A stretch of DNA of 64,000 nucleotides from positions 21,195,063 to 21,259,062 of the forward strand of contig CM036179.1 in the NCBI GenBank assembly GCA_020631735.1, given 5' to 3'. Source of the DNA: Saccharum officinarum (lineage: Eukaryota > Streptophyta > Magnoliopsida > Poales > Poaceae). The notes under the pieces are model-generated. The model ran no database searches. It worked only from the letters and a program-made list of their open reading frames with translations, and was not told the origin of the DNA. The translations under genes were made by a program, and so were the position numbers. Numbering within the stretch: the first letter of the stretch is position 1; every line of letters starts with the position of its first letter. Positions 33,501 through 46,587 of this stretch are shown here, piece after piece.

Positions 33501-34464
33501 GGTGAGCTCGGCCGGAAACTCCGGCGAGCAATGACGTGGCTGTGGGGCTTACCGCGGGAGATGGAGGTGAGCACGGTTGCGCCAGAGAGAGAGAAAGCTC
33601 GTGGCGAGATGGAGTGGTCTGCGGTGGACGGAGCTCGTCGAACGCGCACGTCCGGCGAGTGCGTGCGGTGGCGGAGGCGGAACGCGGCAGCTGCGCGCGG
33701 TGAACAAGCAAGGAGGCAGAGCGAGGGGAGAGTAGCGAGCGCTGCGGGGTGGTTAAGGAGTGGGCGCTCGCGCTGGTGGCGACCGAGCGCCACCCGGCCG
33801 CTGTGGCCGGCATGCGGCCGCCACGCGGCGCGCTTGCTCTGCCGGAGCGCCAGCGCGCGCGGGCGCGGGCGAAGGAGGAAGGAGAAGGCGGCTGGGCCTG
33901 GGCCGAGGCGGGGCAACGCGGCGCGCGCGCGCGGGTGATGCGGGCCGGATCTGGCCATGGGCCGAACCGGAGGCGGCGGCCCGCGAGGGAAAAATTGAAT
34001 TTTTGATTTTTGATTTTCAAATTTAAATGCATTTCAAACTTCAAACCCAATTTGAACAAGAAGAAAGCATTTTATGGATTTGGCCCAAAAATAAAAGTTG
34101 CTCAAAATTGAATTCTCTACAACTTTGATTAAGGGGCCATCTCAAAATTCTTAATAGATTTTAAATGACAAAAATAAAGCTAAATTAGGGAATAATTTTG
34201 AATATTTTTCATAATTATTTTTAAACAAGTTTTGACAAAATTTGAGCTCCAAAATTTGAACTAGGGTTCCAAGTGATGTAAGAATTATGGTTGCAAGGCT
34301 TTTGATATAATGTGATTATCATATATTATAGTCCATTAAATATAGCATGTTTAAGCTTTTATTTTAATCGAATTATACCATTATCATACATGATTATGAT
34401 GACATGAATGCTATGCAATATGATTGCCAGGCAAAAATGCATTGCTTAACACCGGAGTGTTACA
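30536..34464 (-). repeat. 5' LTR of the gypsy chromovirus (3929 bp)
   Basis: Homologous end to end with 19944-23908. It is 36 bases shorter, mostly through one-base losses in short runs (for example ACCGTC for ACCGGTC, CCGGGTC for CCGGGGTC). Only two substitutions were noticed. Because of these indels both LTR-encoded open frames of the other copy are interrupted here. Confidence 0.95.
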
Positions 34465-34469
34465 AGCAG

Positions 34470-35772
34470 TCCGTTCTGGTGTCCAGTGATTGAACAGCAG
34501 CGTTGTTCTTGATCTTTGTATCTGCAGTTTCTTCGCTATTGACAACTTGCTCATTTGCCGCAGGTCTGCAGCAGTACAGCAGCTCCTCGTCCATCTCCTC
34601 TGTCTCAGGGTGCAGGTTTGATTGGTGCAGCTGCAGTGCAGGAATTCACTTTTATGCATTGTTAATTCTATGTTACAGTGATTTATCATTGATTATTACT
34701 TGCGTCATTCTTGTAGCTGAATGTTTGAAAATGCACAAAATTGCTCTTGTCCTTGAAGCACACGGCAGTAGTAGCAGCTTGGGATAAATTCCATCTCTTT
34801 TGTGTCGTGTCTTTTTCAAGCAATAGCGAATGAACTGTTAAATCATCATTAGCTATCCATTGTCTGATTAGTTTATTTCCTTTTGCTTGTTTCACAAGTG
34901 CAGCTTGTGTCCTGTTATTGCTTCGTAGTAGTACGTAAGTTGCAGCTTAGTCTTTTCAGCTTTCCATGAATAAGGTGATGCTGTAATTTAGTTTTTGCTT
35001 CCCGCTAGCAACAGTGGTTTTCAAGGGTGAACTTTAATTTAACTTCTTTAGTTGGCTTGTCTTAATTGTAGCTCCTGGTTTAATATTTGCTTGATGTTTA
35101 GAGCTTTTGTTAGCCGACTAATTAGCAAGTAATTTTATTCATGCCTTGTCGCTTCGCTTTAGCACTGTTTGAGAAATTCTAGTTATTCCTATGGTCAACA
35201 TATCACTAGTTGTGTGTGACTTTGACAATTCGAATAGAGGTGCCTTGGGTTGATTTTTGTGACAGTGGCCAAAGTTGCAAAAAATTTACGGCTCCCATTC
35301 GCTCCCCCTCTGGTCGCCGTTTTCGGTCATTCAGAAGAAAATTTATGCTGACTTCGATTTTTCATAGGTCAACATGGATAACCTATGAATTATTTTTAGG
35401 TTAACTAGAACTGTATATTTGAACGTATTTTCTTTCATATTGGCTACTAAAATAAGATGCTCATAGATTAGTCAAACAAGACAATTTGCTCCTTAATCAT
35501 GTGCTTTTGTGTTATGAAAGAAAGTAGTCATTCTAGTATTCTATCATGAATTCATGATTCGAGCTGTCAAAAAAAAATGGGGGAAAGTTTTATGATCATA
35601 GCAACATACGGGTTTGAATAAAATTTATTATTTATTGTCATGTTTTATTGTATTGGCTTGGCTTAATGTTTGCACTTGTATTTGCTTGTATTACTGCATG
35701 ATCCAGTAGCTTCAGGCACGGGTGACAATTGACGAAGAGATAATTGATAAATTTCAGAGCTGTGAAGGGCTT
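34470..35772. other. Continuation of the gypsy target DNA up to the assembly gap
   Basis: AT-rich, no recognised gene. Just before the gap, TAGCTTCAG (to 35717) is followed by an open plus-strand stretch reading ARVTIDEEIIDKFQSCEGL into the Ns. It could be an exon of an unseen gene, but there is too little to identify it. Confidence 0.35.
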
Positions 35773-35872
35773 NNNNNNNNNNNNNNNNNNNNNNNNNNNN
35801 NNNNNNNNNNNNNNNNNNNNNNNNNNNNNNNNNNNNNNNNNNNNNNNNNNNNNNNNNNNNNNNNNNNNNNNN
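35773..35872. other. Assembly gap (100 N)
   Basis: Exactly 100 N, the usual placeholder for a gap of unknown length. Frames running across it are meaningless. Confidence 0.99.
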
Positions 35873-38800
35873 TGTGCAACACACAAGTACCATATGTGCA
35901 ATTTGCCTTTTGAGCACATGTCAACCACTTTAGTGTAACATAACTAGCAAGTGCTATGCAACACACTCATTCAAACATGTGCAACATAAGCTTGCAACAT
36001 TTGGGTGAAAGTATTGAATTACTTGTTTCAAAGTATGTGACACTAGGAATTTTGTGCAACCAATGTGTATAGTGGCTAATTAGGTCTTATAACACCTTAA
36101 TTACATTTAGGGTAAGTAGTGGAGCAATGTTTATGTTGACAAAATTACCAAATTGCCCTTCCAAAGGTTGTTGACTAAGTTTGGACCCCTAGAGTGATCT
36201 GGTTTGACCAATTAAAAAGTCTAGCTTAGAAATCTTGCATGGAGGAGCAACCTTGAGCAAAGTTGTAGAGAATTTCATAAGGAACAAAAGTTCTAATATG
36301 GCCATCTCATGAAAATGACCAGAACATGCTCAAAAATGGCCCACAAGTCAATTTAGAGGATGTTTTAGGACTTAGCAATTTTGGCTAAGTGTAAACTGTA
36401 AACCGTGTCACTGAACCCCACTTCACCACCATGTAACTCAAAAACCAGACCGAACCAGTCCTTGAGCCAATTGACAAAGTTGTTGTCCACACATAGCTCT
36501 ACAACTTTCATGTTTATTGTTTCCTCTAACTCGTCACGGTTCAGGAGCTAATCAGTGTTAAACTTGCCCTGTCAGTCAACCCTTTGGAGCTCTTAAACGA
36601 AAAATTCAGACTTCGACAGTGTTCACCGATTCAGAAATTAGCCGACGCGTGGTGACACCCGTCGCCAGCCGTCTGACCACGCTGCCACGCGCCGTGGGCA
36701 CCCTGGCAAGGCCAGCCACGACGTGCACCCTCACACGCGCCTACCCGAACAGTCGTAGTCCAAGAATTTCATTTCCGTCACCTCCACCGCAAGCAGCGAC
36801 CGAGCTCCGCGCCCGCCATTGCTGCCGAGCGAGCTTCGCCATAGCGAGCTCGCGAACCACCGCAAAAACGCTAACTTCGCCTTCACCATAGCTTCGTCGT
36901 GTCCCCCTCTACCCCTCGTCCCATCCCTGCCCTCAGACGCACCACGGTAAGGCCACATTGCCGCCTCCGCCCGTCCCCAAATGCCACCAGAGCTCCGCCG
37001 TGGTTCGGGTCACCGTGGCCAGCACCGCACCGCACTCCTCCGCCTTCCCTCGCTCACGTACCCTCTTCCCCATCACACCTAGATGCTCGGGTGATGACGC
37101 TACCACCAGTCCCGGTCCGGTCAAGCCGGAACACAGCCGCGCACTGCCACGCCATGGCCACCGGCCAGGTGCTCACGCGGCCAAGCTGCCCCACTCCATC
37201 CCAATCCGTTTGCGTAGCCTTGGAAGGTCCGCCAGGGTTCCAGGAAGCGGGTGCACCCCTCTGCCGGCCATCTAGCGGTCGGAGCACGCCGGCGTACCGC
37301 CACGCGTTCGCTGCCGTCCGCCCTCACCGTCGGCAAGGGTGCTCCGGTGCGGTAGCATTGGGGAAAAGTGCATGCCTAGGTGCGGTTTTGTGTGGATAGC
37401 ACGGTGGTGTGCTCGGCTTGGTCAGAGGAGCCATCGGCAGCGTGAATCCGCTCGCTGGAGCTCTCGGCTCGCCGCTCCCCTGTCCCTCTCTCGCTGACAG
37501 CGGGCCCACCCTGGCAGACGCACGCGCGCGGGCGGGAAACGATCAGGACGCGCGCTGGCTGGGCCGCGCTGGTGACTCGGGCCGGCCCAGTACTGTAGCT
37601 AGGGTTGATTCTGAGTTATATTTCACAGATTTAGATGATGTTTAGAAATTTCATATCTAGGGTTTTACTTGCTCAAAAATTATGATTTAAATTTTGTTGG
37701 GCTCTGCATGAAGTGTAGATTTAAGAAAAATACCAAGTAGGTATATGATGTTTATTTTCTAGAAGGATTAATTGGGGTTTTGAAATGTGTCTTAAATTGG
37801 ATATAAACTTGTTATATGAATAACTGGAGTTCTGTTGTCCCAAAAATTATGAAAATTGGTGAGTAGGTTATTTTATGCATATGCTAGCTCTGGTAAAAAT
37901 TTGGGTACTAGTGCTTGAGTATTTTTCAAGTTATGATGTTGTCCTTTTATTTTAGGAGATACTTGAATGAATTTTCATAATTTTTCTACAGGTCCAGTAA
38001 AGGTAAAATTTTGGGAGTGTTGTTCTTAGGGTAGAATGATACTAGGAAAAATATGAAATCTATTGTTTGACACTTTTCAATAGGGTTTTCTATTTATGCA
38101 AAAATCAGCCTTTTTGGATTGTGAATTTTGTGTAAGTAGTTTCTGTGAATAACTTTGGTTCAAAATTTTACAGTAGCCTCCTAGTGGGCCAAGGAGCCTC
38201 CTGTAATTTTTATAGAATTTTCTAAGCAATTTCAATATAAGTTTAATTTCCCAGTTAATTAATTAAGTAAATTAAGAAAGGGGTTAAAATAAATGTTCTA
38301 GGTTGACACACTTTATTTTCTGGTGTTTTTATGACATGAGTGAACTAGTGGTATCTTTGGTTTGGTTATAGAGGAAGTTTGACACATGAATAAATATTTA
38401 ATTTTTACATTTCTAGGTTTTCTGGACAGCTAGTAGCATTTTTTTGGGTTTGACCCTTAATAAAAGTGTTTGCTGGAAAACTTGTGAATACCAAAGTTGT
38501 AGTAAACTTGATAAACTAGCTTGTGTCAAAATTGGGAGGCATTTGGCCTAGTAGTCTAGGAGTTATAGCTGTTTAAAGTGGCTATCCAGAAATGACTGTT
38601 CTCTGTTTGGAGAGGACAGATTTCTAGAACTCTAGAAATTCGACTAGGAAAACTTAGGAATTAAGTGTTGAAGTCTGAAAAGGATTTGTAGAGCATTTTA
38701 TAAGCTTTCCAGATTATCTTGGATTATGTCTTTTAGAGTTAGGAATCTCCAGTTACGTTAGAAACGTTAAGCTGCTGTCCAGAATGTCTTGCTATGATAT

Positions 38801-39049
38801 TTTATGCTTGGATTTGGTAACTTAAGTAAAATTGTTCTTATGATTGTTAGGTGTTAGGACCTTAACAGAGGAGGAACAACTATACCTTAGGTTGTATAGA
38901 TTAGGTAAGTACTTCTCTACCGGAGAAGAGATTTGCACGTAAGATTGAAGTAATTTGAATAGAATACTTAAATTTCTGCAATGCATTCCATTCCGAGCAT
39001 ATTGCATTCATTATGCATCCATGAGATTTATTGTGCATTTATGCAATAG

Positions 39050-39246
39050 GTGTACCAGAGGGGGTGACACTCCTCGAGTTCGAGGGAACAGTTCCGGAGG
39101 AGGACCAGGAGCAGCCGAGGGAGTCCGAGGATCTAGCCGGCGAAGGAGTGCCCGCAGACGACCTACCTGAGTGCCCGGATCACCGCCCGTCCTCTTTTCT
39201 GAAAGGCAAGCCCCGGTGCATGCTGACCCAATCATTTGAAATATAA
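39050..39246 (+). CDS. LTR-encoded acidic peptide, homologue of the 21370-21642 frame
   Basis: Begins after a possible acceptor (ATGCAATAG) and reads Glu-rich sequence, then LPECPDHRPSSF-x2-GKPR, to a TAA at 39244-39246. The shared block is identical in amino acids to the other LTR but uses different codons at ten of twelve positions; the flanking acidic parts differ in sequence and length yet keep their composition. No known domain. Confidence 0.5.
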
Positions 39247-40294
39247 TTCTTGAGTACTTTTACTTGTTTACTGCATTAAGTTGTAGGAGTTGTATGAAAC
39301 ACTTGTTGCATTACACCTGTCCTTGTCCAGATATCATACTTAAACCCTAAATTAGGTTTAGGCTCGTGTTAATGCTTAGTCCTGCTTAGTCCGGTAGAAG
39401 TCGGGTGATTTCCGGTCATCCGCGAGATATAGGAATGGGTCACGAGTGGCTATATTGGCTATCGTGGATGGAACCATGCCTAAAATGAATTTGAGACCGG
39501 GCGGGAGTTCGATAGTGCAGCCGCAAGACACTTCACGTCTTGGGTGCGGAGCTATGCCCGTCTGAGTCGTTTAAGGACCGATTCGCTGTATGTCCTTGAG
39601 TCATGTTGAACGCAGTCTAACACTTAGTTGGCCGGATAAGTCGTTCCGACCGCAAAGCTGAGTAATTCGGTTCAGACCGGGAGTCGAATGGTAGGTCGCA
39701 TCTTGGAGGAGAGAAACGTTGTGCTTGGGGACATTGACGTGAGACCAAGGGGGTTAGAGTCTCTAGCACCTGGCAGAGTGTCACCTTTGGGGATGCGGCA
39801 TCATTCGAACCCGCGACTCCTGAATCGTACAAAAGGTGGCTTGTGCGACCCTGGCAGGGGCCTGCACGGTGAGTGTTAGAAATACCCCTCCAGCTGGATA
39901 GGAATTCGATTCGAATCGTCGTCGCTCCCGGTTAGTGAGCACTTGACTTGAGCAGCGGCAACGTAGATCTCATTAAATTGAACAGATGGTTAAGTGAATG
40001 ATATAATATTGCCACAATTTATACCTGCTATGGATATAAGAATATTATTGTTTGATTATACTCAAGTGAATGTTTAGTACAGGTGCTAAGATAGATGATA
40101 GGTTAATGCTAAAAATAAATGCTAGTATAGGTTAAAAGAGTTTAAATTACTTATGCTTTTCCGCAAAAGGTAATGTCAGCCAGCTTCACTTATGAAAGCC
40201 TTGCATGATCCTTGGTGTCTCTTATTTTCTGTTTCGACGGGTAAGTCTAGCTGAGTACATTTCCGTACTCAGGGTTTATTCCCTCCTGTTGCAG

Positions 40295-40356
40295 ATGACA
40301 TGTTTTATCAGGGCTTCTGCAAGACCTGCCTCCACCCCACGGGTGATGAGGACTAG
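40295..40356 (+). CDS. 62-nt terminal exon-like unit in the related LTR
   Basis: Preceded by GTAAGTCTAG...TGTTGCAG (40241-40294, 54 bases, intron-like), ends in TAG. Encodes GFCKTCLHPTGDED at its end. Same length and stop position as 20308-20369 in the other LTR. A C-x2-C pair is kept. Confidence 0.35.
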
Positions 40357-40714
40357 ATCACTCGAGCGTAATCGTCTGTTATGTACTTTCCTTAATGCTT
40401 TTGTGGGATGTTGATCATTAAGACTGGCAGTAGTATTTGAACTAAATGTGTGTGTTATGCTTCCGGTACTTTATGAACTTGGTTTGTAATAATTTGCGAC
40501 TCCGTGTGTTGTAAAAGAACCTCTGCTCTATTTATGAAATATAATGTGTGATGTGTATGTTGAATGATGTGATCTTGGTTGTAAAGGAGTTCGTTTGAAA
40601 TCCTTCATGGTTTCGATTGACTACCGGGATTATATGGGCTCAAGTTCAAAAATTTGAGCATTTCGGCGCTTGTTTTTATACTTGTGCTCTTATAATTTGG
40701 TCGGTTCTATTACA

Positions 40715-43049
40715 GACTACATCCCTCTATCTAAGTTCTCTAGCACCTTACAAAGATCCTAATTAAGCAACTAAAGTGCCAAGCCTAGCAAGAGCTCACC
40801 TAAACAATTTTAGAGCAAGGTCACACAAACTTATGCACTAGTACTTTACCAACCGGACGAGCTCCTACACAACTAGTAAGCAAAAGCACAAAGCCCCTAA
40901 GCTCACTAGCAATACTCAATAATAAGGCAACCAATGCTAAATTAGGGAGCGCAAATTACTTAGCTACACAAACTAAGCAACGTGACTAACAAGGTTACAC
41001 AAATTAAATTAGTCACGCAACTAGAGCTACTTCTATACTACACAAGCAAGAAGGTCATTAGCATGCTGCACAAGCTAACTAATTACAAGAGCAACTACAC
41101 AAGCACAATATATAAGAAAGTAAATACAAGCTTGTGTTAGGGAATTGCAAACCAACGGGATGACAAGGTTGACATGATGATTTTTATCCCGAGGTTCACT
41201 TGGTTGCCACCAAGCTAGTCCCCGTTGAGACAAGCTCCAAGGTTGCCGCCGGTCCTCTTGCTAGTGGTGACCCGTAAGTCACACTCTCCCACGTGGAGTG
41301 CTTACCACAAGCTCTAGCACTTGACCCGCCCGGACCACTTGTCGCCCTTCGTGTCTCGCTTTACTAGAGTTGATCTTCGCGGCTCCCGCGGGGTGAGCAC
41401 AATCCCCGTCACAAATCTTCTCTGGAGCCACGCACAATCTTCTTGCGTGATTCGAAGGAGCCACAAGCCACCAAGCCGTCTAGGAGGTGGCAACCTCCAA
41501 GAGTAACAAGCACTACCGGCTTGCAATACGAACACCTAGTGCCACTCGATGCAACCTTACGATGCAATCGCACTAGAATCACTCACTAGTAATTGATTCA
41601 CACTCTTGCAATCTCAAGTGAGTTAGAGGCTCTCCTAGCACTCCCTAAGCATGGACACTAAGTCCCAAGGGTGCTAAGCTACAGCCAAGGCCGGCCACCA
41701 CTTCTATTTATAGCTCCACGGTCAAATAGAGTCGTTGCCCCTTCACTGGGCCAAATTCAACACCACCGGACGCGCTGGTGCGTACCATCGAACGCAGGCA
41801 GCCAGTGGTGCACCATCTCCGTCCACGTGTCCTCGCGCGTTCAACCTCAGCCGCAGATCTCCAACGGTCAAGAGAATGACCGGACGCAGCACAGTGCCAC
41901 ACCGGACGCACCACGCCTCAGCGTTTGGTGCACAATAGAGAGCTCCTAGAGCCTCCATTTTGCGATCGGACATGTCCGGTGCACCATGACCAGATGCAGG
42001 CTAGCGTCTGGTTCTCCTTGACCTCACTGTGCACTGCCATGTCAGCATGACCGGACGCTAAATAGTGTTCGCCCGGCGTCCGGTGCTCTACGTCCGGTGC
42101 GAGCCAAAAAGCGACCGGACGCGCCGGTGCACTTCAGCTAGCCGCACGTGACACCGCTCAACTGACCGTACGCGCAGATGACCCCGAGACTAGCATCCGG
42201 TCACTTCCAGTGACCTGTTTCACCTATGTTTCTTTGCCAAATCTTGCCTCGTAAGCTCGGTAGGAGGGAGAGGGAGTCTCCACTTTTCTATTCCTCTCAA
42301 AACCCTTGCAAATATGCCAACACCACCATATGCATGTGTGTTAGCATTTTCACAATCATTTTAACGGAGTTAACTACTCAACTTACCACGCCACTCGATC
42401 CTAGCAACGATGCAAAGTTAGATCACTTGAGTGGCACTAGATGACCGATATGCAAACAAGTTTGCCCCTCTTGATAGTACGACCATTTATCCTAAACCCG
42501 GTCATGCACTTCTCTACACAACCTTTGACCGATGAAATGGAAATACCCTAGGTTATACCTTTGCCTTGCGCATTCCATTCCATCTCCTTCGATGTTGATG
42601 CAACACATGCACCAACCAATCACCAAATGATATGATCCACTTCATATCATCACGTGACCGTATTGGTTCATCGATTTTGACCTCACTTGCTCTTCACCAT
42701 TGCGTTGGTCTATCGGCGCCAAGTCTTGCTCAAGCTTCACCGTCACACGTGGTCCCTCGCTTCAAAGCTTCCGACTTGCCCTTCACACTTGTAACCGGTC
42801 CGTCGAACCAAGTCATGTCTTGATCTTCTCCACCTTGATCACATGACTCAATGTCATGTCTCATGTGCAATAAGCTCCTCCATCATTACATGTGCAAGCT
42901 TTGCAACATCTCCAAGCCATTTCCACCTCCATGGCATATGTTGCTCACACACATGTACTTGTAGACTAATCACCTATGTATCTCACATAAAACATAATTA
43001 GTCCACTTAAGTTGTCACTCAATTACCAAAACCAAACAAGGACCTTTCA
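40715..43049 (-). repeat. LTR 3 of the copia-like family, interrupted at 40715
   Basis: Homologous to solo LTR 2 from its GACTACA segment onward; on the minus strand it starts TGAAAGGTCC at 43049. The other end, about 110 bases, is absent because the gypsy-type LTR abuts it at 40714. The motif array (about 41767-42205) and hairpin (41483-41498) are present. No target duplication can be tested. Confidence 0.85.
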
Positions 43050-43164
43050 GAAGGATCTGCTGGGCCCCACCCGCACCAGCGCGCCGCCCGCAGGGGGTGC
43101 CGTCGCCTCGCCGCACCCGCTGCCGCCTCGGGAGGGAAGGGGAGAGAGGGAGAGGAAGGGGAGG
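43050..43164. other. GC-rich host spacer, left half of the LTR 4 target
   Basis: Purine-rich GGGAGAGAGG-type sequence that resumes at 45123, showing LTR 4 inserted into it. Confidence 0.6.
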
Positions 43165-45122
43165 TGAAAGTCCTATGTTTGTTGTTGGCAATTAGTGACA
43201 ATGCCTAAGTACTAACCACATATGCATAAGAATGTGTGTAGCTATGATGTGGTTGGTGCAATGACATGGTGAAGCAAGGATCAAGCAATGGTGATGTGAT
43301 CAAGTGCTTGCCATGGTGAAGGAGGAACAAGGTGCAACCCTATGGATCTCAAGGCAAAGGTATCAATAGGGTTTTGCATTTTGGTGATCAAGACACTTAG
43401 AGGGTGTGATCACATTTAGGATCGATAGCCGTACTATAAAGAGGGGAATTTCTGGGGCTATTGATCACCTAAGTGCCACTAGATGAAGAATTATTTGCAT
43501 TTGCATTTAGATCTAGTGGAGAGCTAATTTAACGCCTCGAAAATAATTGTGAAAATGCTAACACACATGCACATGGTGATGTACACTTGGTGATGTTAGC
43601 ACATTTGTGAAGGTGGTGGAGTTGGAGCAGTAGAGAGGGGTTTGGGTTCCTCTCTCTCTCCCGCCGAGCTTGCGAGGCGGGATTCAGCGCTTTTCGGAAA
43701 ATGAAACGCCTATTTTTTCCACTGCACCGGACGCGAAGAAACGGAGACAAACGGAGGTCACAGAAGTGACCGGACGCTGGACCAGACGCGGTCTCTGTTT
43801 GACCGGACGCGTCCGGTCAGTGCTCAGCGTTTGCGCGTGTCTCGATATTCTGATCGGACGCGGTGGCACGTCCGGTCGTGGTGGGTGCTTACTGGACTCT
43901 AACCGGACGCTGGGTGTAACGCGTCCGGTCAGTTCTACAGTGCGTCCGGTCACACGTGGAGGCTTACTGGAAATGACCGGACACTGTCTCTGTGGCGTTC
44001 GGTTCGTCTAGCGTGCGCGTCCGGTCACTGACTCACTGGAGCGCTACTCGGCTTGACCAACGCGTCCGGCCAGTTACGGGACCAGCGCGTCCGGTCAGTT
44101 ACGGGACCAACACGTCCGGCCGAACTTCACGCGTCCACTCTGTGCAACCAAGGCGTCCGGTCAGCGTGACTGCAGCAGAATCGAGTGTCTAACGGCTCTA
44201 TTCGAAGGGGTACATCTATAAATACTTGTTGGCCGGCTCAAGGCTCACCCTCTTGCACTCTTTGACATACTTGTGAGCACTTTAAGCTAAGCAACTCCCC
44301 TCTCACTCATCTCACTTGCTTCTTTGCATATTCAGAGTGAGATTAAGTGATCCAAGTGCATTTGCATTGTGAGATTGCATCTAGTTGGCACTTGGTGGTT
44401 GATTTGCTGCGGGATTCTTGTGTTCTCTTGGTGGTTGCCGCCACCTAGACGGCTTGGAGCAGCGGTGGAGGTTCGGCACGTGTTGGTGATTGTTTGTGGC
44501 CGGCTCCGGTGAGCTTGTTGCGAGGGGTTGTTGTGGTTCCCCGGCGGAGCGCCAAATTTCAACTCTAGTGGATTGCTCGTGTCGGAACTTCTCGCCATTT
44601 GTTAGGTTCTTGTGGCGCCTTTTGAGAGGCTCGGTGTGTGATACGATTAGCCACCGAACCACGTGGTGTAGGGGGACACAACGGGGACTAGCGTGCCGGC
44701 AAGCACGTGAACCTCGGGATAAATCATCGTGTCTTCACTTCATTGATTGTGATTGATTTATCTCGGTGGATTGGTTATCTTGAATATCATCACTTGGAAT
44801 TATTGATTGATTGGCTCAATTCATCGCCCCTCGGTGAAATATTTCTTGCCCTACTCTTGTATTATATTTCAAGTACTTATTTGTTTTCTCTAGTGCTTAG
44901 TACCTTGAGTAGAGTAGCCTTCTAGTTTTTCCTCTTGCGGTTTGACTTGTGCGGTTGAGTGAAATATATTAGAATTGCCTTTTGGATAGGTGGCTTGCAA
45001 CACTCCATAAGCTAGGCAAAACTCGCTTCTTGCTATTTGTTATTGCTAATTAAATTGTCTAGCACTTTTTGTAGAAAGTTTTATTAGGCTATTCACCCCC
45101 CTTTAGCCATCAAGACCTTTCA
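43165..45122 (+). repeat. Solo LTR 4, diverged member of the copia-like family, TSD GGAGG
   Basis: Starts TGAAAGTCC and ends GACCTTTCA, with GGAGG at 43160-43164 and 45123-45127. Shares with solo LTR 1 the overall order, the motif array (43768-44163, including the 18-base palindrome at 43801-43818), the hairpin and the phrases TAGACGGCTTGG and GAACCTCGGGA, but it is shorter and clearly diverged. Confidence 0.88.
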
Positions 45123-45127
45123 GGAGG

Positions 45128-46580
45128 GAGGGCGGAAGAGGAGGAGGAGGAAGAGGAGGAGGGCGGCCGCCGCAGCCGGCCCACTCACCCCCGTCACTGT
45201 CGCCCGTAGCGTCTAGAGAATGAGGGAGAGAGAGCGGAGAGAGAGAGGAGGGGGAAGAATCTAGAAGGGGAAGCGGGAGCCACGGTATATATTTGGTTCT
45301 CAGGATTATGAAGAGAAGCGGGAGAAGCAAAGGAGAAACAGGAAAATCTAACCAGAAGCAGAAGCGGCCGCAGGCTAGAATCCGCTTCAAGCGATCTGGA
45401 GCGTCAAACTAAATATCCGATGGCCAGTAACATTTGGAGCGATGTGGACAGGGCTTCTGGCCGAGGAGCTATCGCACTTTGCAGTATTAATTAAATTAAA
45501 TTCTTCTTCTATATTATTTCCTGAACGCTGACTATGTCTGCTACTTTATTGACATAATTGTGCCTTTAACATCATCTGAGTCACCTGCTACTCTTTCTTT
45601 AGGGCTACTCTTTCTTTAGGGCCTGTTTGAAGGGGCTCCGATGGCTCCGGCTCTCGGTACTATAGTAGTACTGTGGAGGAGCCGCTAGAGCCCCAAATCG
45701 CTGGCTCCTCCGGCTCCTTAGGTTTGCATGTTGCTTTTTGTTGCAGCTCCTCCTGTCCGGCTCCTTGCTACAGGGAAGAACAGGGCTGGGCTGCACAGTG
45801 CGGGGTCGCAGGGAGCCGGAGGCCAGGCCAAACACTGCCTTACTCGTGTAATATATGGGTGCTCAATATATTATAGTATAATAGCTAACAAATACATACC
45901 TGTTGTACTTATTTTCCTTAAATTCACGAATTGTTCAAAGGACAATTTATTTGCGGAAAATTAGTGGCCATTAAATGGATTAAGATCAAGCAAAGCTACT
46001 CTATGATTGGAGCTATCTTTTCCCCCACCTTCGCAGCAAGTTGAGTTGACAGTGCTTATGTCTGCCTTGCTACAAGAGTGTGATCAATAGAGGAAAAATC
46101 TCTTAAATGACACTGATTTGGTCTTCCCTATATATTGGACTCTTCTAAGGGAAAAAATGGTCATGACTAGCCAATAACGAACACAAAGCTTGTTGCCACG
46201 CAGTTCTGTCATTTTTTTCCCGTTCGCTGGTCTTGAGCTACTGAAACGGATTCATTATTGCTGACATTGTTCTAGTCCTGGTATCTGTGGCTCTGTTATT
46301 TGTTGCTCAGTACGTCCATGGTGGCAGTGGCACTAGCCTTTTTCTTTATGCCGAGAGTTTCTTGCACATATATACAACAGTACTCAATCAAAGCAAAGAT
46401 AATTTGCATTTACCAGCAGACATGTTATCCAGAGCGATCCGAATTTAGGACAGCTCAAATGCTTATTGCACACTGCAGAGAGTTCTTTAGTAGTACGTGT
46501 GCGCCATCATGCCTCATTACATTACATTACATTCGACTCGTGGAGAGCGAAGAGGAGAGAAGAATGTGTTATTTCATCAG
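45128..46580. other. Intergenic; purine-rich tract and possible hAT-like MITE
   Basis: 45128-45300 is a GGA/GAG-rich low-complexity tract. GGGCCTGTTTGAAGGGGCTCCGATGGCTCC from 45619 has the opening of grass hAT-type MITEs, but no matching right end was found. No gene. Confidence 0.35.
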
Positions 46581-46587
46581 TATTTTT

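Larger units (their letters stand above)
19944..34464 (-). mobile_element. Complete Ty3/gypsy chromovirus (Tekay/Del-like), 14.5 kb, TSD AGCAG
   Basis: Two nearly identical long LTRs (19944-23908 and 30536-34464) bracket an internal region coding on the minus strand, flanked by perfect AGCAG duplications (19939-19943 and 34465-34469). In sense order: 5' LTR, PBS (30533-30516), leader with an H3-tail-like segment and an extra open frame, gag-protease (28432-27041), protease end/RT/RNase H/integrase/chromodomain-like region (27023-23904), PPT (23920-23909), 3' LTR. RT before integrase is the Ty3/gypsy order, and the tail after integrase fits chromoviruses. Near-identity of the LTRs implies a recent insertion. 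Confidence 0.95.
35873..40714 (+). repeat. LTR of a related gypsy element, plus orientation, 5' end lost in the gap
   Basis: Ends GGTTCTATTACA at 40714, like the U5 end of the element at 19944-34464. The order is also the same: AT-rich start, GC-rich island (36600-37600), long AT-rich stretch, acidic open frame (39050-39246), a segment homologous around CGGGTGATTTCCGGTCATCCGCGAG, then GTAAGTCTAGCTGAGTAC and a 62-nt terminal unit. Nucleotide identity to the other LTR is patchy and low, so this is a separate subfamily. No internal domain or second LTR is visible; it is either solo or its partner is in the gap. Confidence 0.8.

Noticed and set aside
35638..35966. Open frames crossing the N run
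   Set aside because: They contain about 34 undefined residues and are artefacts of translating the gap.
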